A DNA stretch of 64,000 bases. Origin: Prinia subflava. Its lineage: Eukaryota > Chordata > Aves > Passeriformes > Cisticolidae. Positions 13,291 through 25,300 of the stretch are shown here, piece by piece. The notes beneath the pieces are model-generated. The model had not been told where the DNA came from, made no database searches, and worked only from the letters and a program-made list of their open reading frames with translations. Location: contig NC_086251.1 of assembly GCF_021018805.1 (NCBI RefSeq), positions 20,255,098 to 20,319,097 of the forward strand. The letters run 5' to 3'. The translations under genes and the position numbers were made by a program. The first letter of the stretch is position 1, and every line of letters starts with the position of its first letter.

Positions 13291-16200
13291 CTGTGGCTTG
13301 TCTGTTCCTCTCCTGTGAATTCCCTTAGGAATTTGTTTGTGAATTTCACCATATTTGACCAAGGAAGGGATGGTCTAAAAGGTCAAATGGTCTAAATGGT
13401 TAAAGTTTCTCTGAGATTCGTGAAAATATTTTAAGAGGCCATGCTGAAGGAATGGCTCTTTGTGGATGTTATCACTTTGCACGTGGGTGAAATTCATAGG
13501 AGAGCAATGCTACATTAGTTTCTGGGTTTGAAATCGTATTTGTCAATTCAGTCCAAAGGCCCCAACTACAGAAAGGGTTTGATCGCTTACTCATACTTGT
13601 GTCATTCAAGTGACACATTCTTGGGCTGCTTTTCTCCAGTAGGGGTGCATTTTCTAGGGCATCTGTTGATGCAGGAATACCCCCAGTAGAAGGAAATAAC
13701 TGTGTTTGTTTCATCTTCCTTGTTTTCATGTGTGTTCCCATTTAGCTGTGTTTCTTGAAAATCATCTGCTAATCAAGTGAGTTTAAGACTGGTAGGTCTG
13801 GGAACAACATGAGCTACTGAACTGGGGGCCTGAGATCCTTGGAGTACTGCTTTGCTGTTAAATCAGCTGTGGTTTTTAGAGTAGTAAAAAACCAGCTTGA
13901 GTAAAGCCTTGCTGTGGAACTGGAGACAAAGCAGTGCTGATTTAACATCGGCTGGGTGTTGGTGGGTGAAACTCAAAAGATGGATGCAGATAAATTTGGT
14001 GCACAAAAGAATCTGTGCTAGCTGCTGTGGATTAGGATAGCACTGCAGTGATCCATTTTGAAGGGATGGTTGCTTCAGATGTTACAGATGCAACTTTATG
14101 GAATGCCTAAAATGCCCTAAAGTTTTCAGTTGACCAGAAAATGGTGATGGATCTTGTCTTTCTCCCTACTTATCCATTCCTCCTCCCTATTGGATTGGTT
14201 TTTCATTATACCAAAGAGGTAAGTGTATCTTTTCGTTCTCAAACCACTCAATCAGTTTTATTTTTCTCAGCCCATGTGACAATTTTGCTTCTTGTCTTTC
14301 ATAGCTAGGTTTTGGTGTGGTAATTGCTTATTAGGGGAATACAATTTATTTAAACCAGATTAAATCATCTGTTAGTGCATCTAATTAAAATTTTTCTCTA
14401 CCTTCATTCTGGTCATTAAATGATTCTAATGAGTTCTTCTCTTACTGTGACCCAAGCATGCCAGAGTGCTTTGTAAACATGCCTTTTAATAGTCATAAAA
14501 TTTTTCTCCATTTTTTGAATGGTGTGAGTCCTAGGAATTAAAAATATTGTTTGAAATAACACAGAACATCTATGGTAGAAAACAAAATAACTTTTTTGTC
14601 TTAGCTGCTACTCCTATATCAGAAGATATTTATTTTTCTGTGTGTTCTTTACTAAGAGCGGACCTCTTTAGTTCACATTGAACTGGCATTGAACAACAAC
14701 TCTGTTGTTATTGGTTTCTTACAATTTTAATGAGTAGTTGTACTAACATGTATATAGATGTGAAGTAGCAGTCTTACTGGCTATAAACTCCAAGGGGGCT
14801 GCAGAAGCCTCTCAACTACAGAGAAAGTTCTCAGACCATGGTGGGATATACACAAAGGTTTTTTCCCCCTCCTCATATATTTCCCCATACTCTTAAGCAG
14901 AGTTTCACTTTGAGTTTCAGGTTTGATTTAACCTCAGAAACTCAGAGCACAACTGAGTGGATACCACTGAATTTCTTTATAAATGGTTCTGTTATCAAAG
15001 CCAAGTTAGATCTGTTTGTGAAGTTGTTTGAGATATATGGTGAATAAAGGCATGGTGTGGGTCAAATTGGAAGAGGGAATGCAAAAGATGGGGATGGAAA
15101 ATAGGGTTGCTGTTGTCTCTGTTGTGGAGATGGGTGTGTGCTAGGAAGATAAGGAAGGTGAGATCTTGTTTTGGGTAGCCAGTGTTTTGTGGCAGTAAAA
15201 TTGTTGATTATATGATTGCATACCAGAGTGTGAACTTTGTATTGAGGCTGTTTTCCCCTATTTTACTGATGTCACTTTGATAACATATTTAAGCTCAATA
15301 GTTAAAATCTATCAGTTTAATTACAGATATGTGAGGCCAGTAGAACACCTCAGGACTATTTATGGGACATCAACTTGCTGCCTTTGTGGTGGTAAAGCTA
15401 GGAAAATAAAAGTGTGAATTTGGTGTTCAATCATTTTAGGAAGAGAGAGGTAAGGAGAGGTAGATCAGACTCATCTTTTTCTCTCCAACACTGTCGAATA
15501 ATTTGAAAGGTTCATTAAAGCAGCTTACAGGGATATTTTTGTCTGATGAATAGGATCCTGGCTTGCAAGGTTGAAGACCAGGCTAAGTCACTTCACTGGC
15601 TGAGCAACTTTTATTTCCTCAGCTAGAAAATTGAGCTAATTATTTTTACTCTTATTAGTATGCCTCCAGGAGCTCTTGATGAAAGGAGTGATTTGCAGGC
15701 CTGAGTGGCCTATCTGCCCGGGGCCGGGCCTCCCTGGGATCCCTCAGGGCTTTCCCATGGTGCAGGGAGGGGTGAGCAGGCTGCAGACGTGGGGCAGGCA
15801 GGAGGCAACGCTGGCAGCCCCTGGCAGTGCCCAGGCTGGGGGCCGCCAGGGGCTGGCAGGAGGTGTGTGGTGGGGTTGCAGGTAATGCGCTTTGGCTGGC
15901 TGAAGTCCTGCATTTCCCAGCTGGCATCAACCTGCACAAAGAGCTTGAGGAATCTCCCCCATGGGACAGCATCCAGGGCACTTTATTTGGCTGTGCCCAG
16001 TGGAAGTGGAGCATTGTCCTGCTGCCACCTGGATCCTGGCTTTGTGCTGAGGAGTAGGGGCATGGCCCCTGAGCCTGCCTGTGGCCTGTGATCCCTCATC
16101 GTAGCCTCACTAGTTTCCCCTTAGAAAATTTCTGAGATGATTTGGGGGATTTCAGAAACAAGTGCCATTAATTTATGGGTGTAAGAAGCTGTCTTTTAAA

Positions 16201-19200
16201 GTTTGCAACATGAATCAATCCTATTGACAAGACTGAAAGACCTGAGGGCTGGTCTTGCACTCTTCCACTTCCCTTCCTGGACTGGGAATGTCTCCTAGCC
16301 TGGGCTGTGCTCCTGGTGCTAGCGTGAGCATACCTGGAGATACACTTTTCCTTGTGTGAGGAGCTGCTCACAAGACAAAGTGTCGCCACTTTTCCCTGCT
16401 GCTTCAGGACTTGATTCAAACCATATTAAGATCAATATTTAAATTCCTGTTGTTTTTATGGGCTATGGATTAAGCACTAAACTTTTCATGGGTCAGATAG
16501 CCAAAGGTGTAAAGGCATGAAAGGATGAGGATGTAGGAAGGACTGTACCTTGAAATTGGACCCTAGACTGCTCCAAAATTTTTGACACTCTTGTTTTCAA
16601 TAGCTTCTGAGGTGTATCTAAGACATAGCTTCTGATCATTGTTGACTAGAAATAACCCCTGTTAGTTATTGAGTGAATCTCAATTTGATCATCTTCTCTC
16701 CTGAAAAGTAGGAGAGATGATGATCAAACCTTGTTTAATTTTAAGAATCTGAGCAATTGGGAGCTATAAGAGGAACTGAATGTGCTGTTAACTTAGCAGT
16801 GGCAAATACTGTTGGTGTTGGAATATAAATGAAGTTCATGCCGTGTGTAATTATGATAACCCACAAGTTACAGGTCGTGGGCTGCTTTTCCACTTCTCTG
16901 TGGCTGCATAACAGGTAAATGAGGGACTCTTGTAAGAAGTAGTGTCTTCAGATCTTGTCAGTTGAACTCAAATCAAGGGTTTTGCCAATCACATACTTCA
17001 TTAAAGATTTATTGGGCTGGAAGAAGAATCAGCTAACAAGAATCTTGTTAGCTCTCTGCATACTTTTTGTGTTTGAGGCAGGATGGGACTGCTCATTAAG
17101 CATTGTAGGCTTGGTATAGTGGGGCATTTTTCTAAAGATTATGCTGCTTCCACACTCAATGTTTACAGAATATTCAGATGCATGTTGCAGTGTCCAGTTT
17201 GTGTATTTTATGATCATAGGTCATCAATGTCACAATTGCATGAAGCAAATAAAAGATAAATGTAAGCAAGTGTGTATTTTTCTTCATGAAGGGGCTATTT
17301 TAATACTAAAAATAATTAAATGTCAAAACATCAGTTATGTTAGGATAACCGTCTATTGCACTGTTTCATTCTCCACTATTTCTTTCCCTCCTGTTTTAAA
17401 GTTACTTTTGGATTTGTGGCTTTTTGGTGTGAATTTGTCATGAAGTAATGTTGGTGAAAGTTTTCTTCTAAGAAGCAAAAACAGTTGTAGATTTTTCTGC
17501 CATGTCACTTCTGTTAGCAGCTGTTGCTCTGAGTTTTGCAGAGAAGACATTGAAGGAATTTTAAAAGGTCTGTTCTGTTAAGTCTCAGTTACCATGGGCC
17601 TTTTGTTTGTTTGGCCCAAGATTATCATGAAGATTCATAATTTGAAGAAATCGTTGCCAATATTTAATTTGGGTTAGTCTTTCTTTAGTAGGGAGAGATA
17701 TTGAAGTAGGGGTAGTTCCTGATCTTGCTTTTCCTCCAGACAGTCAGATCTATTATGGTCTGTTGGGAGGGAAAGGTCGATTCATGAAATCATTTTATAG
17801 TGATTTCTCTCTTGTTTTTCATGGCAAACAGAAAACAGATAATAAAAATTTCCTAGCTTCATGACTGTAATGTTTTTATAAATGTCTGTATCTATGTGTG
17901 TTGGAAAAGGATTTGTCTCGATGCTCAATTCTTTTCTTTGAAGATTCAGATTAATCCTAAACGTGTTTACTCAGATGTGATGAATTGCAAGTGGATGAAA
18001 TTACATTGTTGTCAGATTGACTCATCGTCCTGCTGTGCTGCCTCAGTTGGGAACATTGACTTTCATCTCTGCAGAGTTAGCTCCCTTGAAGACCTCAGTT
18101 TTACACAGATGACATACCTGCCTTGTTAGAGGTCTAGAGGGTTTTGGTAGCTGGACTTTGAGATGATAATCAAGGATAAGGAAAACAAATAATGGGGGAT
18201 AGGACATCTGAAAGGGAAGGAAGAGCAATACCTATCTCTCTGACTTAGTTACGACAAGTGTCTTGCCAAAAAAGGTGTGCAAGGTCACTAAGCAAGATGA
18301 GGAGAGTGGGGAATGTTTAGGATCCATCAGCTGGCAAACAGTTTGAAATCCCCTGATGCCATGTAAAGCATTATCCCAGCAGCTGAAGCACGTGGGGCTG
18401 AAAGATTATCTGGTGTGTCTGTGTTGTCTTATGCAGTCACTGCACTTCAGTTTCTGACTCCTAATGTCCTTGATAACTGATGGAGAGAATGTTGCATGGT
18501 GCCTGGAACGTGCTGCATCCTGGTGTCTCCCATCATTCTGTGTGAAAGGGGAAAAGTAATTGCTTCTCTGTAAAGTTTTTTCTAGTTCTGTGGTTGCTAA
18601 TAGGATTGTGATTATTAGAACTTAGGTTTTATTTTGTAGCCTTCTAAACCACTTTAATCCTAGCAAGAAGAAACTGCAGATGTGAAGGAGTTTATACTGA
18701 AAGCCTCTAGGAGAACAGTGTCTGTTTCTGAGCATTTCTGCATAATTCTGTGAGAGTTTTCACAGCAAAATGAAAAGCAAGATTGTTCCTTGCTCAGGAT
18801 TTTGCTAAATGCTGTTCATTCCCAATACCTCAAATAGCCTGAATACCATGAGGGCTTCTTACTAACCTGTAACTATGTTAATGCCTTTCTTGCCACAGGG
18901 GTAATTTCTCCCACTAAAAAGCCAAAAAATTGCACACTGCAGAATGCACACCACAGATATTGCCAAGAAACTGCTGCTGCAACCTCCCTATGAAAATGAA
19001 GCATTATTTACAGGGCTTCCTTGCTTTGGGGAAAACCAGGGAAGCTGGTTGCTGTGAAAGGAAAATCTGGAGTGGTGGAAATGTTTGTTTGGATTCAGGT
19101 GCTTTGTTGTACCTTCAGGTAGGTGCACAAGAGTACGAGTGACAAAAGTCAGTTTTTTAGTGAACACTCTGTTACTTTGAGCTTTATGGAACTCTGAAAA

Positions 19201-20103
19201 CAATTTTAATAGGCTGTGGGCATGGGGAGAAAATTGTCTTTCTCACAGACTGGCATTTCCAATTCTGGTAATATGAGGGTCAGTTATGTTTGGATACCAT
19301 TTAGGGTTAGCCTGCCTTCAGATAAGAGTTTGGTGTGCCTGCCATTTAATAGCTACTGGGTTTAGATAAGATAGGAGAGATTTGTGTCTTTGAGTCCTGA
19401 AGAAATAAAAATAAGACTCTGAATCAAGTCCTAAAGCTGAAGATCTTGCTTTAAATTCCTGATGAGATTCTGAAGTAAGGTTGACTTGACAGTAACATAC
19501 ATTGCAGACTGGGCTGGGGAAGGAAGAGGGGTGTCTTATCTGCTCTTTGCAGGCAAGAGCTTGTTTTTATCTGACCTGGTGACTTTTAACAGAGATTAAG
19601 GAAAACAACATGTATGTTTCAATGAGCTTAAGCAGATTCCCTAGGTAAGTAGTGCTCAGGAAATACACTGGGGCCCAGTGTAATGCCGTGGTTCTGCTGT
19701 GTGAAATCAGTCTTGTAAATCCACAGCCCAAGCTCAGAAGAGACCTTCCTGATCATGGTGTTTTACTGTTTGCACAGAACGGGCCAAAGAATTTCCTACC
19801 CATCGTTAAATTTATGTGTATTAAGGCACAGAGGTTGTTATATTGTTTTACATTTCTGAATTTAAGCTTTCCCCTTGCAACTTAATATAATTCAAATGAA
19901 TACAAACGCATCCTATAAAATTATTTAATTGTTGGAGGGAAAGGCACTTGCTTGCCTTTGTGGCACCTGGAATAGTGGTAAGATGAGGCTTGTGGGTTAG
20001 CACATCTTAACCACTGGTTTCTAGCCCTGTTAAAATTAGCCTGCTAGAAATCATGCTTTTATTGCATTTTATACCTCTGAAAGTGAAAGGTGTCTCTGCC
20101 TGT

Positions 20104-20171
20104 GGCAGGGGAGTTGGAACCAGATGGTCTCTGAGGTCTCTTCCAACCCAAATCATTTTGTGTTTCTATGT
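20104..20171 (+). mobile_element. CR1 3'-end fragment
   Basis: The stretch reads GGAACCAGATGGTCTCTGAG followed by a GTCTCTTCCAACCCAAATCA-like segment, matching the conserved 3' tail of avian CR1 elements in plus orientation. Only the last 60-70 bases can be recognised, which is typical of very short 5'-truncated insertions. It lies in intron 1 about 1.8 kb before the acceptor of the first coding exon. Confidence 0.75.
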
Positions 20172-22006
20172 GTAAAGATTGTTAAGTGAGAAGTTTTACA
20201 GTGCTGCTGGGAGAAGTGAGCTGTCACTCATTCAGCTCCTCATGCTGTCAGCTTTGGAACTTGTAGACAAACATTGGCACGAGCTCTTGTTTTGCAACAG
20301 GAACAGCCGCTGTACTTGGGCTTTGCCTCGCGGCCACGCTTCGGTCTGCTCTGAAAAGAACCTGCTTCGGCTCTCCAAGGTGCTGCAGCTTTGTCCTCTG
20401 GTGATTTCTGATGTGGTTACACTTGTCAATGGAGAAATTGCTGCAGATTGAAAATGTGTGGGCAATGTCAAATGAGCTGTTGCTGCAAAATGCACACAAA
20501 AGATCCTGCTGATGTGGTTGTACTAGTTTACATTTAGTCTTGATGTCTAAAAGTTATGACTTTGTTTTTATTTTTACTGTAACAGAGCAGACAAAGAACC
20601 AACAGATTGCTGTCCTTTCAAGCAACACCAGTTAAGGCTAAGCTTATGTCACAAAAGACTGTCTGGGCTTTGTCATCACTGGAGACAGCCAGGAGTTGTC
20701 TAAAGGCAGGAAAAAGTTGCACTTGTAGCCATGTTTTGGTTCCACAGAGATCTCTGCAAATTGTCTTTAGCTTGTGAGGGTATAACAACCGTACTTGTTT
20801 CTTGAATAACACCTAGAATGATAGTACTGTGTGCTTCAGTGCCTAAAAAATGGAGTGTTTGCTCCATTAGCTTCCTTGTTGGCAGGGCATGTGGTGTCCC
20901 TGGCACAGCAAGGGCCTTGCAAAGCCTTCATGGTGATTGATCAGAATGGCCAAGGCTCTGCAGAACTGGGGTAACAAAGTGAGCTCAGCATAAAGTGGGG
21001 GTGGCCAGGTGGGAAGAAAGCTGTTTTCTTACATGTAAGAGTAAATAATAGTTTGGGCAGTGGAAATTTTCCATTTTCCTGGAGCTGAATATCAGTGAAA
21101 TTAGTGCATTTTTTTGTCTGACCATCTCTGTTTTTACTTCGTGCTGAAGATGTAGTAGAAAAGAGATTTTGCTTTACATCTTTCATGTACAGTTCAGTTA
21201 CACAACTTTTTTGTTTGTTTCTTTTCCCCTCTGCTCTCCTATGTCCCACATCTCATTCTCCAAACTGCCAACTACAGCTATTACTTGTATTCATCTAAAG
21301 TGGGAGGATTTCAAAGTACAGAAGTTTTGCCAAAGTTTTTTTGTGGCTTTTATTCAAGTTCACTTCTTGTATTTCTGTGGTTTACTTGGGGCTACGTAGT
21401 CATCTACATGGAGATGATGATCAGAGTGGAAAATACGGTCATTTCGTAATTGGCCTAGCGATTACTTCTCGTGCTGTAGAAAAACCAGAAACATAAAAGC
21501 CCTGCTTATGATCAAAATATCTGGATGTCAGAACTCTTTTGAAGAAACTCCTTATTATATCCTTTTTGTAGTGAACTGATAGCAAGTGGGTTTATTCCCT
21601 TGCACAACACTTCTCATAAAAAAGCACTGTGTTAGTCTATTCATCTTTTTTTCCATTGTTCATCTTTTGTACCTCTCTAGTGGAATAGTTTTCTCTTTCT
21701 CCAGTTCCTACTATTTTATGTACAGGCTGAGTGGGTAACTGTATTTAAAGGTATTTGTGAAGTGCCTCTGGCAGAAGAGTTGAGGCACCTCTGTTCTTGC
21801 CTCTCTGTTAATTGAAGTCAGAGACCATGCTTGCATTTCTGACTGGCTCTTTGGGTTGTTGTTCAAGGGGCAAGGTGGGAAATGGGGCTGTTGAAGAACT
21901 CTGGAATTCCAGAGTCTTCCCAAACCTGCTGTTAATGTTAATGGCATGGGGTATTTTCATCCCTCCCTTCTCTGCCTGACTCTTTCCCTTTCACTTTACA
22001 TTGCAG

Positions 22007-22196
22007 GACTGCCTCAGTTCCTTCATCCCGCAGCGCATGTCACAGCCCGACGCGGTGGGGGCCTGCTAGTGCCGGGCTGATCTCTGCTTCTGACTGAGGC
22101 CTTGGCCTTGAGGACTCATGGCCATTGCTGAGACTGGCGCGTGAGCCTTCGAGAGAAGAGCCTTTCTGATGGCCCTGCCCTGCCCCACCTGACCCT
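22007..22196 (+). promoter_or_regulatory. PRR5L: PRR5L 5' leader in first coding exon, with three uORFs
   Basis: A long pyrimidine tract ending CACTTTACATTGCAG gives a very strong acceptor at 22006, so the first coding exon probably starts at 22007. The 190 bases before the main start contain three short upstream ORFs. They are at 22037-22069 (MSQPDAVGAC, stop TAG), 22118-22144 (MAIAETGA, stop TGA) and 22169-22192 (MALPCPT, stop TGA). The last one stops four bases before the first main ATG. Such uORFs usually lower translation and can make it stress-responsive. A weaker acceptor-like CCCCACAG at 22246 would remove this leader altogether. Confidence 0.5.
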
Positions 22197-22366
22197 ATGA
22201 AAGGAGGGTTCGCCATAGCTCTGTCCCTCGCACTCCAGCCCCACAGGATGGGCTCGTTCAGGAGGCCCCGGCCTCGCTTCATGAGCTCACCGGTGCTCAG
22301 TGACCTGCCTCGCTTCCAGGCAGCCCGGCAGGCCATGCAGCTCAGCTCCAACTCTGCCTGGAACAG
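22197..22366 (+). CDS. PRR5L: PRR5L coding exon 1 (residues 1-57)
   Basis: The exon begins MKGGFAIALSLALQPHR and continues MGSFRRPRPRFMSSPVLSDL, then PRFQAARQAMQLSSNSAWN. It ends with AG of a serine codon before the donor GTGAGC at 22367. The MGSF... segment is nearly identical to mammalian PRR5L, and the residues before it keep the GFA...H(K/R)M pattern. Start choice: ATG 22197 has weak context (C at -3, A at +4), while ATG 22248 has strong context (A at -3, G at +4). Either or both may be used. Confidence 0.88.
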
Positions 22367-25300
22367 GTGAGCAGCACCCACCTGGGCGAGCTCTTGCCCT
22401 GCAGCAGCTCCTCGGTGAGGGTCATGTGTATCTTATGCTTCTGCTTTGCACCATTTATGACTAAGCTCATTTTTTTATAACCATGCACGAATTTTTGGCA
22501 TGTCCAGGCTTTGCTGGCATTGAAAGCATCTGTGGAGCTGAAAAATTGAGACCTACTAGTTCTCAGTTGGTTTTGCCCATGTTGTTCAGCCATATTGTCT
22601 TGAGGTAAAGCGGAATTGCTTTTTGTTGACATTGTATCTTTTAAGTACCATTTAGGAAAACACATTCCTAGTACTGTATTAAATGCCAGTTTATTAATTC
22701 ACAAAGGCATGTATTTGCATATTATGAAGCTTTTATCACAGTCAAGTTCCTCTGACAACTACTAAGCTTGTGGCTTCAACCAGCATTTCCTATTGATAGC
22801 TAAGTGCTGCCTGCTGTGCGTGTCATGCAGCAGTGGCAACTGGAAAAACAACGTGAAAGGTGAAGACTGAGATGTCCTGGGTCTTGATCTGATGTAATGG
22901 TTTGCTGCTACCAGAAGTGGGTGTTCCCACCTTCCCTTCTGCCACCTGGCACCAGCTCTGTTCTCTGCAGACCCTTCTTGCTTGCTGACCTAGCTCAGTT
23001 TACCAATGTCACACAAAAGTAGCCTGGCAAAAACATTGCAGTTTTGTGCCATGATAGTGAGCTGAGGTCTGTGAAGCATGCAGATGCCATAACTGGCCCA
23101 TTCCCAGAAGGGAATGTCTGTTAAGGGAATGACACATGCCCTTGTTAGCCATGGCAAGCTTTAGACCTGCTAAACCTTCTTGTCTGCTCTCACTTTATGA
23201 CTTCCTCTGTGCTAGTGAGAGAATTAGGAGATACTCCAAAAGCATCTTACAAGCATTAGTAGGGCTTAAACTCGGATCTGACTGAGGTGTTGCTGGCTGC
23301 AGAACATCTTCCAGCACGGCCAGGGTCTTGCCAGATGCTTCAGAGAGGGTGGGTCCTGGTAGGACCACTGGATAACGCAGTGTGATGTTTGGCAGATATT
23401 ACCAAAAATCCTCAGAGCCTGCAGCGCACAGTGAAGATCCCCCAAGCAGTTGTGCTCAAGAGGCATCTGGCACAAGCAGTTCCCTGTGACAACTTTCCCT
23501 TGCTTACCCTAGGCAGAACTTGAAGTTGTTTCTGCTCTGTCTCCCAGGGGAGATGTAGCTAGTTAAGAGTAAAAATTTCAAGGTGAGAAACAGTGGAAGT
23601 ATTTAAAGGCAGTTAACTTCAGCTGGTTGTAATCTCGCTGCTTTTGGTGTCTTGCTCGCGTTGTGCTCTGTGGTAAATCACACTGTTACTCATGGATGTT
23701 GTCCTGTCTCACTTCTTTTTTTGGCAGTGTACAAACAGCAGTGATAAATGTGTTCAAAGGGGGAGGCTTGCAGAACAATGAACTTTACACCCTCAATGAA
23801 AATATCAGGTAGGTCACTGAAGCGCATGAAAATGGATTTTTGTTGCTGCTTATTTGGTGTTTGCTGGGGTCTGTTGTCTTCAGAACCACAGTTAGAAGAT
23901 AGTGGTAGGAGGAGAAGGGATGAAAGCAAACTTGAGCACAGCTTTGGGGTTTCTAGCTAACTTACTTCTTTTTGCTGTTGACTGACATGAATGGCACAGG
24001 GTATTTGGATAATTTTTCTCCAACTTGTGTGTATATGTAGCTTTGACAAGGACACGTTGTGTATTGATTTGGATTGTAAGTCTTTTGTTCCTTCCTAGGA
24101 GCTATGCCTCTTTTGGATATGTTTGATACATAATAATATTGGCATCTCTTTTCTGAAACCAAACTTCTCAGAATATTGGAGTGTTTAAAGTAAACCACAG
24201 CATCTCATTTAAAAGCTTAATCTTCACATGATCATCACAGAGCAAAACCTGAAAATATGAACTGTAAAGATAAAACTGAAAGCCTAGCTAACATTTTCTG
24301 TCACTGATGCTAGTGATGGTTAAAAGTATCATTTTCTTTTAAAAGCAGGTTTCATGATTATCTGTGGTTTCATTATGATTAGTTGGAAAGTTTGATTAGC
24401 AATAGATAGGACTGTAGAGTAGATAAAGAACTGTGTATACTTGCCGTGGTTCCAAGTGCTGCTGAGAGGAGTATTGTCAAGGCTCATGGATGTAGGTTCC
24501 TCCCTCACTTTTTACCACTGCATCTATATTAATTCATCATGAGTATTGTCACACATGTCTCTACTTCTTTTATATGCCCTCCTCTCATTCCTATTGCATT
24601 TTTTTGAGCTCCAAAAGATTCAAATGGCAATTTGAGCTAAGTATGTACTACCCTTTTCCCCACTTTCAAAATAAATGCAGCTCTCAGGGCAGGAGACTCT
24701 GTCCAATTTGGTCCAGTCCCAAACCCAAAAAGTTTAATGTAATTCCTTTTGAGAGTTGAGCAAGGGCAGTATCTTGCACTTTAATGATATTTTAGTGTGT
24801 TCAGGTCAGAAGTCTTTGAGTTAGGTTTAAGTACTTGAAGCAGTCTTAATTCTCCATGGGATGAGTATTTGTGGACGTGATATAAAAACAGATGTCATAA
24901 GGCTTGGGAAATACCTAAAGCCCCAGCTTGTTAGCAGACTTGGGGAGTGGCTTTGGACTCGCCTGTTGCCCGTGGCAGTGGCTCCATCCTCCTTTTCCCC
25001 TGAAGTGCAAGCAGGTGCTCCTTCCCACCCTTCCAGGGAGGCAGTTCACTGGGCAGAACTGCTGTGAGGTCTGGGCTTGGCCCCAGTGGCTGGACCATGC
25101 TCTCTTCATGCTGGTTGCTGAAATGAATACAGACTGTCAAAAACCAGGTGAAGAACAGGAAATTCTTTATGGACTGTGTGCTTTGAGAGCAGTGCTGATG
25201 GTGGGAAGGGAAATGCCCTTTTCCACAGACATGCACTGCCAGGCTGTACTTGGATGCACTCACCTTGAATTACATGATTAATGTTCCTCAGGTGCCCTGA

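Larger units (their letters stand above)
9496..22006 (+). other. PRR5L: PRR5L intron 1 (presumed)
   Basis: This is about 12.5 kb between the candidate exon-1 donor and the acceptor before the first coding exon. It contains the minus-strand CR1 element at about 12,311-13,290 and a small plus-strand CR1 tail near 20,104. I saw no other coding exon. Additional 5' noncoding exons or alternative promoters are possible but unsupported. Confidence 0.45.

Noticed and set aside
12604..13362. 252-codon minus-strand frame as a host gene
   Set aside because: It is the reverse transcriptase tail of a CR1 retrotransposon with a damaged catalytic motif.
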